From NCBI RefSeq assembly GCF_004302915.1, contig NZ_QQBI01000001.1, positions 124,001 to 188,000 on the forward strand: DNA of 64,000 nt, in the 5' to 3' direction. Below, piece after piece: positions 9,217 through 16,921 of this stretch (positions are counted from its first letter, which is position 1; every line of letters starts with the position of its first letter). The position numbers were made by a program, and so were the translations under genes. The DNA is from Komagataeibacter xylinus (GTDB lineage Bacteria; Pseudomonadota; Alphaproteobacteria; Acetobacterales; Acetobacteraceae). The notes beneath the pieces were generated by a model. It was not told the origin of the DNA and searched no databases. It worked only from the letters and a program-made list of their open reading frames with translations.

Positions 9217-10368
9217 ATGCACGCCATGATCCCTACAGCCTTCCGCCGCCTGCGCCATGCGGGCTTTCTCCTTGCCTGCGGCACCAGCCTGCTCGCGGCC
9301 CTGCCCGCAGCCCATGCAGCCAAGCCCGCGCCGCCGCTCAACCCGCCCGCGGCACTGGAGGAGGTCGCATCCTCCTCCACCAGCGCATGGGACCGCGTGG
9401 TGGTGCTGCCCGATGGCAGGCTGCTGGTCGAACTGCCGCGCTGGGCGGGCAATTCCGGTCCGGGGCTTGCCGTGCTCGATGCCAGCGGCAACCCGCAGCC
9501 CTACCCCGACGCCACATGGAATGATCCTGCTGCCCCGGCCTCCTCGCGCCTTGTGGCACCGGCTGACATGCAGCTCCAGCCCGATGGCACGCTATGGGTG
9601 CTCGATAGCGGCCAGCCCGACCCCGCGGGCAGGCCGCTCAAGGGGGGCCCCAAGATCATCAAGCTCGATACCAGGGGCCAGCGCGTGCTCCAGACCTGGC
9701 CGCTCAACCCCGACATGCTGCGCGCGGGCAGCTATGCCGCCACCATGCGCGTGGCGCGTAGCCATGCCTTTGTGGGCGACGCCGGGGTTCCGGCCATGAT
9801 CGTGATCCAGCTCGAAACCAACATCCAGCGCCGCCTGATGGAGCATACGCCTGCGCTGACCGCCCACCAGCCCATTACGGTGGAGGGCAAGGTGGCGACC
9901 AACCCGGCAGGCCACACCGCCATTGTCAATATCAGCCAGATGGATATCAGCGCCGATGGGCAGTGGCTGTATTTCGAGCCGCTCTGCGGCCCGGTCTACA
10001 AGCTCGATACCGACCTGCTGGTCGACCCCGACGTCACCCCCATCGAACTCGAGGAAGGGCCGACGCTGTGGTACAAGACGCCCCCCCTCGGCGGCATTAC
10101 CGTGGGGCCGGATGGCACGCTGTATTTCAATGATGTCTCGACCGGCAGCATCTTCCGCCTGATGCCCGACCGGGTGTACCAGAAAATCGTGACCGACCCG
10201 CGCCTGCACTGGCCCGCAGGCTCGTTTGCCACGAAGGATGGCCAGCTTTACGTGCCCGCCGCCCAGCTTGACCGCACGGCCCCGCTCAATGGCGGCGCCA
10301 ATGCCATACAGTGGCCGGTGCATATCTACCGCATCAATGTAGGCCACCTGCCCCCGCCGAAATTCTGA
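9217..10368 (+). CDS. Secreted yellow/major-royal-jelly-like beta-propeller protein
   Basis: A 383-residue protein with a clear Sec signal peptide; cleavage is likely after ALPAAHA near residue 34. The mature part has repeated propeller-blade segments such as LQPDGTLWVLDSG, ISADGQWLYFEPL and VGPDGTLYFNDV. These match the MRJP/yellow family (PF03022), which in bacteria is often annotated as L-dopachrome-tautomerase-related or gluconolactonase-like. No enzymatic residues can be assigned, so the role is unknown and the location is predicted periplasmic. The start at 9217 follows AAGG by a few bases; a second ATG lies at 9226. The upstream neighbour is the insertion sequence, which ends about 100 bp before it. 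Confidence 0.75.
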   Translation: MHAMIPTAFRRLRHAGFLLACGTSLLAALPAAHAAKPAPPLNPPAALEEVASSSTSAWDRVVVLPDGRLLVELPRWAGNSGPGLAVLDASGNPQPYPDATWNDPAAPASSRLVAPADMQLQPDGTLWVLDSGQPDPAGRPLKGGPKIIKLDTRGQRVLQTWPLNPDMLRAGSYAATMRVARSHAFVGDAGVPAMIVIQLETNIQRRLMEHTPALTAHQPITVEGKVATNPAGHTAIVNISQMDISADGQWLYFEPLCGPVYKLDTDLLVDPDVTPIELEEGPTLWYKTPPLGGITVGPDGTLYFNDVSTGSIFRLMPDRVYQKIVTDPRLHWPAGSFATKDGQLYVPAAQLDRTAPLNGGANAIQWPVHIYRINVGHLPPPKF

Positions 10369-10444
10369 CACACCGCCAGCGGAATCGCCCGCACGGGGCC
10401 TGCGCCCCCTTCGCGCGGGGGGCGGTTGGGATTATGATGGCGCC

Positions 10445-11845
10445 ATGCGCTATATTTCTACCCGGGGGCAAGCCCCCGTCCGCGATTTTTCGTCCGTTCT
10501 GCTGGCGGGGCTGGCAGAGGACGGTGGCCTGTACCTGCCGGAAAGCTGGCCCGAGCTTTCGGTCGATGACTGGCGCGGCCTGCGTGGCCTGCCCTACCCG
10601 GAGCTTGCGGCCCGCATCATCGCCCCCTTCGCCGAAGGGTCGATTATGCACGATGTGCTGCTGAAGCTGTGCCGCGAGGCCTATAGCCGATTCGATCACC
10701 CCGCCATCGTGCCGCTGACACAGGTGGAAGACGGGCTGTTCGTGCAGGAACTGTTCCACGGCCCGACGCTGGCCTTCAAGGACATGGCCATGCAGCTGCT
10801 TGGCCGCCTGTTCGACCACGTGCTGACCGAGCGTGACGAGAAAGTGACCATCGTGGGTGCGACCTCGGGTGATACCGGCTCGGCCGCCATCGAGGCCTGC
10901 CGGGGCCGCGAGCGCCTGCGCGTGGTCATCCTCCACCCCGAGGGCCGCACATCGGAGGTGCAGCGCCGGCAGATGACCACCGTGCTGGAACCCAACGTGA
11001 CCAACCTTGCGGTCAAGGGCACGTTTGATGACTGCCAGGACCTGGTCAAGGCGATGTTCGCCGACCTGCCCTTCCGCACGGATATGAGCCTTTCGGCGGT
11101 CAACTCCATCAACTGGGCGCGCATTGCAGCGCAGGTGCCCTATTACGTCTATGCCGCCCTCGCCCTTGGCGCACCCGACCGCGAGGTGTCGTTCGCGGTG
11201 CCCACCGGCAATTTCGGCAACGTGCTGGCCGCCTGGGTGGCCCGCCGCATGGGCCTGCCCATCCGCGCGCTGTGCGTAGGCTCCAACCGCAACGACATCC
11301 TGAGCCGCTTCCTCAACGAGAACGACATGAGCATCCACGCCGTGGTGCCCAGCCTGTCGCCCTCGATGGATATCCAGGTGTCTTCCAACTTCGAACGCCT
11401 TCTGTTCGAACTGCTCGACCGCGACGCGGCGGCCTGCGCGCGCATCATGACCGATTTCCGCAAGACCGGCGTGATGAAGGTCGCAACCCCCGTGTGGGAC
11501 CGCGCCAATGCCCTGTTCCACGGCATGGCGCTCGATGATGACGCGACGGCAGCCGAAATCCGCATGCTCAACACGCGCAGCCACTACCTGGCCGACCCGC
11601 ACACCGCCATCGGCATTGCGGCGGGCCGCGCCTTCCGTGAGCCGGGCATTCCCATGGTGGCCATGTCCACCGCGCACCCGGCCAAGTTCCCCGATGCGAT
11701 GGCGAAGGCCACCGGCATCCGCCCGGCCCTGCCCGACTCGCTTGCCGACCTGTATGACCGGCCCGAGCGCTACACCGTGGTGCCTGCCGATCTGGGCGTG
11801 ATCGAGGACAAGGTGCGCGCGGCGGTCCTGACCAACGCGCCCTGA
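10445..11845 (+). CDS. thrC: Threonine synthase
   Basis: A PLP enzyme that converts O-phosphohomoserine to threonine, 466 residues, the fold-type II long form found in proteobacteria. The N-terminus MRYISTRGQAP is typical. The PLP lysine is in HGPTLAFKDMA (Lys about 112), and the phosphate-binding loop is GATSGDTGSAA. Between this gene and the preceding MRJP-like gene is a GC-rich inverted sequence (about 10402-10422) but no obvious operon coupling. The M16 peptidase gene starts 74 bp downstream. Threonine synthase followed by an M16 peptidase is a recurrent alphaproteobacterial arrangement. Confidence 0.97.
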   Translation: MRYISTRGQAPVRDFSSVLLAGLAEDGGLYLPESWPELSVDDWRGLRGLPYPELAARIIAPFAEGSIMHDVLLKLCREAYSRFDHPAIVPLTQVEDGLFVQELFHGPTLAFKDMAMQLLGRLFDHVLTERDEKVTIVGATSGDTGSAAIEACRGRERLRVVILHPEGRTSEVQRRQMTTVLEPNVTNLAVKGTFDDCQDLVKAMFADLPFRTDMSLSAVNSINWARIAAQVPYYVYAALALGAPDREVSFAVPTGNFGNVLAAWVARRMGLPIRALCVGSNRNDILSRFLNENDMSIHAVVPSLSPSMDIQVSSNFERLLFELLDRDAAACARIMTDFRKTGVMKVATPVWDRANALFHGMALDDDATAAEIRMLNTRSHYLADPHTAIGIAAGRAFREPGIPMVAMSTAHPAKFPDAMAKATGIRPALPDSLADLYDRPERYTVVPADLGVIEDKVRAAVLTNAP

Positions 11846-11918
11846 GCCTTTCCCCCATCCATCTTACGTAAACAAGGGGTTGCTGGCGCCAAGGCGCCAC
11901 GCCGCCCGCAGGACCAGC

Positions 11919-13184
11919 ATGACCGACCTGATCAATGTGACCCGACTGGACTCCGGCCTGACCATCGTGACCGAACGGATGGACAGGGTGGAAACCATCT
12001 CGCTCGGGGCGTATGTCGCCGCGGGCACCTGTAACGAGAGCGCGGCGGAGAACGGGGTTTCCCATTTTCTCGAGCACATGGCCTTCAAGGGCACGGGCAC
12101 CCGCACCGCCGTGGGCATCGCGGAGGAAATCGAGAACGTGGGCGGCCACATCAACGCCTACACCGCGCGCGAGCACACGGCCTATTACGTCAAGCTGCTC
12201 AAGGAAAACCTTGATCTGGGTGCGGACATCATCGGTGATATCCTGACCCATAGCAGCCTCGCACCCGATGAACTCGAGCGCGAGCGCGGCGTGATCCTGC
12301 AGGAAATCGGCCAGGCCAACGACACGCCGGACGACATCGTGTTCGACCATTTCCAGGAAACCGCCTTTCCCGACCAGCCGATGGGCCGCCCCACGCTGGG
12401 CAGGGAAGCGGGCATCGAGTCCATGGCGCGCGAAACGCTGGTCAACTACATGGGCACCCATTACCGGGCGGGCAACACCATCGTGGCGGCGGCGGGCAAC
12501 CTCGAGCATGGCCGCGTGGTCGACCTTGTGCAGAAGCACTTTGCCGACCTGCCCACCGGCACCGTGCCGCCGCAGCCCGGCGTGAACTACGTGGGCGGGT
12601 CGTTCGTGCAGGAGCGTGAACTCGACCAGGCGCATATCGTGCTCGGCTTTCCCTCCATGCCGTATGGCGACCCGGATTATTACCCCGCCCTGCTGCTCTC
12701 CACGCTGCTCGGCGGTGGCATGTCCTCGCGCCTGTTCCAGGAGATCCGTGAAAAGCGCGGGCTGCTCTATTCGGTCTATTCCTTCAACGCGCCGTTCCGC
12801 CAGGGTGGGCTGTTCGGCATCTATGCCGGCACGGGCGAGGCACAGGTGGCCGATCTGGTTCCGGTCACGCTGGAGGAACTGCGCAAGGTGCGCCACACCG
12901 TCAATGCCAGCGAGCTTGCGCGCGCACGCGCCCAGCTCAAATCCTCGCTGCTCATGTCGCTGGAGAGCACGGGCAGCCGCTGCGAGCAGCTTGCCCGCCA
13001 GTTGCAGGTGTTTGGCCGCCTGATCCCCACCACCGAGACCGTGGGCAAGATCGACGCCGTCACCATAGAAGACGTGCAGCGTGTCGCCACCCGCATCTTC
13101 AGCGGCAGGCCCACCCTGGCCTCGCTCGGGCCGGTCAGCCACCTGCCTTCGCTTGACAGCATTACGGGAGCGCTCGCGGCATGA
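11919..13184 (+). CDS. M16 family zinc peptidase (mitochondrial-processing-peptidase-like)
   Basis: A 421-residue inverzincin. The zinc motif HFLEH is at about 49-53, and the third ligand Glu is near residue 129 in VILQEIG, 76 residues downstream as in the beta subunit of mitochondrial processing peptidase. The C-terminal half is the inactive M16 domain, with the glycine-rich loop LLGGGMSSRLFQEIREKRGL. The frame is open back to a TTG at 11880, but the ATG at 11919 has AGGAC about 5 nt upstream and gives the family N-terminus, so it is used. The stop overlaps the next start by 4 bp, suggesting translational coupling with the TldE gene. The substrate is unknown. Confidence 0.93.
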   Translation: MTDLINVTRLDSGLTIVTERMDRVETISLGAYVAAGTCNESAAENGVSHFLEHMAFKGTGTRTAVGIAEEIENVGGHINAYTAREHTAYYVKLLKENLDLGADIIGDILTHSSLAPDELERERGVILQEIGQANDTPDDIVFDHFQETAFPDQPMGRPTLGREAGIESMARETLVNYMGTHYRAGNTIVAAAGNLEHGRVVDLVQKHFADLPTGTVPPQPGVNYVGGSFVQERELDQAHIVLGFPSMPYGDPDYYPALLLSTLLGGGMSSRLFQEIREKRGLLYSVYSFNAPFRQGGLFGIYAGTGEAQVADLVPVTLEELRKVRHTVNASELARARAQLKSSLLMSLESTGSRCEQLARQLQVFGRLIPTTETVGKIDAVTIEDVQRVATRIFSGRPTLASLGPVSHLPSLDSITGALAA

Positions 13185-14521
13185 ATGCCAGTCCCCTCGA
13201 CCTGATCGCTGACCTCATCGGCCGCGCCCGCACGGCAGGGGCCGATGCGGCGGATGCCATATACGTCAACCGCGTGGCCCATGGCGTGCAGGTGCGCAAT
13301 GGCTGCACGGAAGACCTCGAGCGCTCCGAAACGTGCGACCTGGGCTTACGGGTGTTCGTAGGCCAGCGCGCGGCCATCGTCTCGGCCACCGCACTCGACC
13401 CCGAACGCTTCGACACGCTGGCCGCCCGCGCGGTGGCCATGGCCCGCGTGGTGCCCGAGGACCGTTTTGCCGGGCTGTGCGAACAGGCGCAGCACGGTTT
13501 TGTCGATGCCGCGGGCCTCGACCTGTTCGACCCCGCCACCCCCAGCACCACCGACCTCATGGCCCGCGCCCGCACGGCGGAGGAAGCGGCCCTTGCGGTG
13601 GCTGGCGTGTCGAACAGCAACGGGGCCTCGGCCAGTTCCGGCCTGTCGGACATCATCCTCATGACATCGGCTGGCTTTTCGGGCCGCTATGCCCGCACCA
13701 GCCATTCGGTCTCGGCCAGCGTGGTGGCGGGTTCGGGCACGCACATGCAGCGTGATTACGACTACCATTCAACCGTGCATCTGGCCGACCTTGAGGATGC
13801 CGCCGTGATCGGCCGCCGCGCGGGCGAGCGCACGGTGGCCCGCCTCAACCCGGTGCGCCCGCGCACGGGGCGGCTGCCCATCGTGCTCGACCCGCGCGTT
13901 TCCACCTCGCTGCTCGGGCACCTCTCGGGGGCGATCAATGGCATTTCGATCGCGCGCGGCACCTCCTTCCTCAAGGAGAAGATGGGCCAGCAGATCATGC
14001 CCACGGGCATCACCATCATTGACGACCCAAGGCGGGTGCGTGGCCCCGGCGCGCGCCCGTTTGATGGCGAGGGCATGCTGACCGCCACCCGCACGCTGGT
14101 GGAAAATGGCGTGCTGAAAACCTGGGCGCTTGATTCGCGCTCCGCCCGCCAACTTGGCCTCACCCCCAATGGCTGCGCCAGCCGGGGCACGTCCGGGCCG
14201 CCCGCGCCCTCGCTGGGCAACATGCACATGCAGCCCGGCACGCTCACGCCCACCGAACTGATGGCCGATATTGCCGAGGGCATCTACATCACCGAGATGA
14301 TGGGCTCGGCCATCAACGGCATTACCGGCGATTACAGCCGTGGCGCCGCGGGCTTCATGATCCGGGGTGGCGTGCTGGCCGAGCCGGTGGCCGAACTGAC
14401 CGTGGCTGGCAACCTCAACGACATGTTCGCCCGCCTTGTTGTGGCAAATGACCTGACCTTCCGCCAGTCCACCAACGCGCCGACCATCCGCATTGATGAC
14501 ATGGTGATTGCCGGGGCGTGA
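13181..14521 (+). CDS. pmbA: TldE/PmbA family metalloprotease subunit
   Basis: This 446-residue protein belongs to the TldD/PmbA family. In Escherichia coli TldD and TldE form a heterodimeric protease that trims peptides such as microcin B17 precursor and CcdA. TldE lacks the zinc motif and relies on TldD, and no HExxxH-type motif is seen here either. Family features include GLRVFVGQRAA near the N-terminus, NGVLKTWALDSRSA, and the C-terminal segment GDYSRGAAGFMI. Its ATG overlaps the stop of the M16 peptidase (ATGA). No tldD gene is visible in the window. A hairpin 30 bp downstream may end the operon. Confidence 0.92.
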   Translation: MNASPLDLIADLIGRARTAGADAADAIYVNRVAHGVQVRNGCTEDLERSETCDLGLRVFVGQRAAIVSATALDPERFDTLAARAVAMARVVPEDRFAGLCEQAQHGFVDAAGLDLFDPATPSTTDLMARARTAEEAALAVAGVSNSNGASASSGLSDIILMTSAGFSGRYARTSHSVSASVVAGSGTHMQRDYDYHSTVHLADLEDAAVIGRRAGERTVARLNPVRPRTGRLPIVLDPRVSTSLLGHLSGAINGISIARGTSFLKEKMGQQIMPTGITIIDDPRRVRGPGARPFDGEGMLTATRTLVENGVLKTWALDSRSARQLGLTPNGCASRGTSGPPAPSLGNMHMQPGTLTPTELMADIAEGIYITEMMGSAINGITGDYSRGAAGFMIRGGVLAEPVAELTVAGNLNDMFARLVVANDLTFRQSTNAPTIRIDDMVIAGA

Positions 14522-14550
14522 TTGTTGCCTTTCCGTGATTTCATGTTTCT

Positions 14551-14588
14551 GTAAGCCCGTTGCCCCTGTTATGGGGGCGCGGGCTTAC
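14551..14588 (+). terminator. Long hairpin after the thrC-M16-pmbA cluster
   Basis: GTAAGCCCG (14551-14559) pairs perfectly with CGGGCTTAC (14580-14588), and an inner GCCCC/GGGGC pair extends the stem. Only a weak T-rich stretch follows (TTATATCT), so terminator function is probable but not classical. Confidence 0.5.
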
Positions 14589-14675
14589 TTATATCTGGTT
14601 AAAGGCGGCCCGATCTCATGCAGGCTGCATGGATAATGATGGTTCCGATACAGGATTGCAGATACCCTGACCCAG

Positions 14676-15647
14676 ATGAAACAGAATTCCTCGCGCCTGA
14701 TGCCGCGTAAAAGCATCATCCTCGCCGCTGGCGCGGCCCTGAGCATGCTCTCCCTCGTGGCGCACCCCGACGTGGCGGATGCCCGCGCGGGTGGCGGCAT
14801 GTCGATGGGCAGCCGTGGCTCGCGTACCTACAGCGCCCCCGCCCCCTCACAGACCGCCCCGTTTGGCGCAACACCCTTCCAGCGCACCATGACACCACGC
14901 CAGGAGGCGCCCGGCTATGGCGCGCGGGCCCCGTATGGTGCCGGTGCAGGCATGGCCATGGCGCGGCCCCGCCACCCGTTCATGAGCGGGTTCATGGGCG
15001 GGCTGATCGGTGCCGGGCTGTTTGGCATGGTGTTTGGCCATGGCATGTTCAGTTCGGGCATGGGCGGCGGCGGCTTCCTTGGCCTGCTGATCCAGCTGGC
15101 GCTGATCTTCTTCCTGGTGCGGTGGGCAATCCGCCGTTTTAGCAACAGGGCTGGTGGCACTGGCGGGCCCGTCGCAAGCCCCTTTGGCGCCACAGGGCCC
15201 GCCGCCCCGCAACAGGGCGGCCCGCAGAGTGTGGGGGTGGCCATCACGGGAGCCGACTACCAGGCCTTCCAGCAGGCGGTGATCAATATCCAGACCGCCT
15301 GGAGCCAGCAGAACGTGGACGCGATGCGCCACATGGCCACGCCGGAGATGGTGTCCTACTTCAACAACCAGTTGACCGAACTTGCCAGCCGGGGCGTGCG
15401 CAACGTGGTGTCCGACGTGCATTTCGAGCGGGGCGACCTGGTGGAAAGCTGGCGTGAAAACGGGGCCGACTACGCCACCGTGGCCATGCAGTATTCCATG
15501 ATCGACATCACCACCGACATGACGGGCCGCGTGCTTGAGGGCGATCCCTCAAACCGCACCACCGTAACGGAACTGTGGACCTTCGTGCGCGCGGCAGGTC
15601 TCGGCACATGGCTGCTCTCGGCCATTCAGCAGACACCGCGCCGCTGA
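14676..15647 (+). CDS. Tim44-like domain membrane protein
   Basis: A 323-residue protein with an N-terminal hydrophobic signal/anchor (about 12-30) and a Gly/Met/Pro-rich low-complexity stretch (about 37-105). Two close hydrophobic segments follow (FMGGLIGAGLFGMVFG and GGFLGLLIQLALIFFLVRWA). The C-terminal domain of about 120 residues resembles Tim44/TimA domains (PF04280), with FQQAVINIQTAWSQQNVDAM and WRENGADYATVAMQYSM. The family is linked by homology to membrane protein handling, but no bacterial function is certain. An alternative in-frame ATG lies at 14700. It is followed by a strong terminator, consistent with a single-gene unit. Confidence 0.85.
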   Translation: MKQNSSRLMPRKSIILAAGAALSMLSLVAHPDVADARAGGGMSMGSRGSRTYSAPAPSQTAPFGATPFQRTMTPRQEAPGYGARAPYGAGAGMAMARPRHPFMSGFMGGLIGAGLFGMVFGHGMFSSGMGGGGFLGLLIQLALIFFLVRWAIRRFSNRAGGTGGPVASPFGATGPAAPQQGGPQSVGVAITGADYQAFQQAVINIQTAWSQQNVDAMRHMATPEMVSYFNNQLTELASRGVRNVVSDVHFERGDLVESWRENGADYATVAMQYSMIDITTDMTGRVLEGDPSNRTTVTELWTFVRAAGLGTWLLSAIQQTPRR

Positions 15648-15666
15648 TACCAGCCCTACTGAAAAA

Positions 15667-15696
15667 GGCCTGCATCGTATGATGCAGGCCTTTTTT
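15667..15696 (+). terminator. Strong intrinsic terminator after the Tim44-domain gene
   Basis: A perfect 10-bp stem GGCCTGCATC / GATGCAGGCC with a GTAT loop (15667-15690) is followed by six T. Five A precede the stem, so it could also end transcripts arriving from the minus-strand ctaB side, although palindromic repeat copy 3 lies between. Confidence 0.92.
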
Positions 15697-15733
15697 ATGT
15701 GCGGCGCACGGTAAACCAATCCCCGCATGCCAG

Positions 15734-15773
15734 CTCTTTTCAAAGCTTTTGAAAAAGCTTCACCAAAACTTTT
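15734..15773 (+). repeat. Palindromic intergenic repeat, copy 3 (right half only)
   Basis: AAAGCTTTTGAAAAAGCTT followed by CACCAAAACTTTT matches the right-hand hairpin and terminal motif of the repeat family. It lies between two convergent genes (Tim44-domain gene and the coxF-like ORF). Confidence 0.65.
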
Positions 15774-15785
15774 ACACTGTTCCCT

Positions 15786-15932
15786 TTATAAGGGCGCGAG
15801 GCTGAGCGCGTAGAGGATCAACGCCAGCGCCGAGAGCGTAACGGCCACGGCCTTGATCCGCCCCCTGTGCCGGCGCAGAGCCTCCTGCGCTTCCTGCTGC
15901 GGGCTTACCTGCGCGGTTGCTACTGGCTCCAT
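15786..15932 (-). CDS. Small CoxF-like single-span membrane protein (48 aa)
   Basis: A short ORF starts at ATG 15932, with GGGAG 9 nt upstream, and ends at TAA 15786-15788. It encodes a soluble Gln/Glu-rich N-terminus, a basic patch (LRRHRGRIKA) and one transmembrane segment (VAVTLSALALILYALSL). Size, layout and its position 33 bp after ctaB match the small CoxF-type proteins that follow ctaB in alphaproteobacterial oxidase operons. The family assignment is by context and is tentative. It is probably co-transcribed with ctaB and the oxidase-like gene. Confidence 0.6.
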   Translation of the reverse strand: MEPVATAQVSPQQEAQEALRRHRGRIKAVAVTLSALALILYALSLAPL

Positions 15933-15965
15933 AAGCCTGATCTCCCGTATGTGAAAACAGCCCGC

Positions 15966-16919
15966 TCAGTGGGCAATGAAGGCATGGTCGGCCAGCAGGC
16001 CAAGGAACAGGAAAAACAGGTAGGCCAGCGAATAGCGGAAAGAGCGGCGCGCCGGGCCATCGCCTGTCAGGCTCACCCCGTTGGCATCCTGCCTGTCCCG
16101 CAGCACACCTATGGCGCACAGGATGAAGCCCGCGCCAAGCACGCTGGCCACAACCGTGTACAGCCAGCCCGCAAGATGCATGAAAGATGGCACCAGCGAG
16201 ACGACCGTGAGGATGATGGTGTACCACAGGATCTGCCAACGCGTATGCCGCGCACCCCTGACCACGGGCAGCATGGGAATGCCCGCCCGCCCGTAATCCT
16301 TGCACGCGTAAAGCGACAGCGACCAGAAATGCGGCGGTGTCCACAAGAAGATGATGCCGAACATGACCACCGGCATGATGGCCATCGACCCCGTGGCCGC
16401 AGCCCAGCCGATCATAGGCGGAAAGGCGCCGGCGGCTCCCCCGATAACGATATTCTGCGGCGTCGAGCGCTTGAGCCACATCGTGTAGATCACGGCATAG
16501 AAGAAGATGGAAAACGCGAGGATGCCCGCCGCCAGCGCATTGGTGGCCAGCCACAGCAGGATGACCGACGCGACCGACAGGCCAATGCCATAACCCAGCG
16601 CCGCATCCGGCGCGATCCGCCCATCAGGGATGGGGCGGGTGACGGTGCGCTTCATCACCGCATCAATGTCGCGGTCATACCACATGTTGATCGCGCCAGC
16701 GGCACCCGAGGCCATGCACACGCACAGGATGCTGACAGCAGCCACCAGCGGGTTGATCGGCCCCGGCGCCATGGCCAGGCCGGCAGCACCCGTAAACACC
16801 ACCAGCGAGATGACACGCGGCTTGAGCAGCAGCAGCCAGTCACGCGCCAGCGTGCCGACGCGGCTGGAATCATAAGCAAGGCCAGCTTCACTGGCCGGAT
16901 TGGTTACAGTGCCGCTCAT
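15966..16919 (-). CDS. ctaB: Protohaem IX farnesyltransferase (haem O synthase)
   Basis: A UbiA-family integral membrane prenyltransferase that adds farnesyl to protohaem to make haem O, the cofactor of bo3-type oxidases and the precursor of haem A. The two Asp-rich sites are visible: NMWYDRDIDAVMKRT in loop 2-3, and a conserved polar loop DYGRAGIPMLP in the second half. About nine hydrophobic segments follow. The ATG at 16925 overlaps the upstream stop (ATGA), but AAGG lies only 1 nt before it. The next ATG, at 16919, has AAGG 7 nt upstream and is used. The gene is tightly coupled to the oxidase-like gene upstream. Confidence 0.93.
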   Translation of the reverse strand: MSGTVTNPASEAGLAYDSSRVGTLARDWLLLLKPRVISLVVFTGAAGLAMAPGPINPLVAAVSILCVCMASGAAGAINMWYDRDIDAVMKRTVTRPIPDGRIAPDAALGYGIGLSVASVILLWLATNALAAGILAFSIFFYAVIYTMWLKRSTPQNIVIGGAAGAFPPMIGWAAATGSMAIMPVVMFGIIFLWTPPHFWSLSLYACKDYGRAGIPMLPVVRGARHTRWQILWYTIILTVVSLVPSFMHLAGWLYTVVASVLGAGFILCAIGVLRDRQDANGVSLTGDGPARRSFRYSLAYLFFLFLGLLADHAFIAH

Positions 16920-16921
16920 GG

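Noticed and set aside
10369-10444. Riboswitch or attenuator before thrC
   Set aside because: The 76-bp leader has a GC-rich inverted sequence but no leader peptide rich in Thr or Ile and no T-tract terminator.
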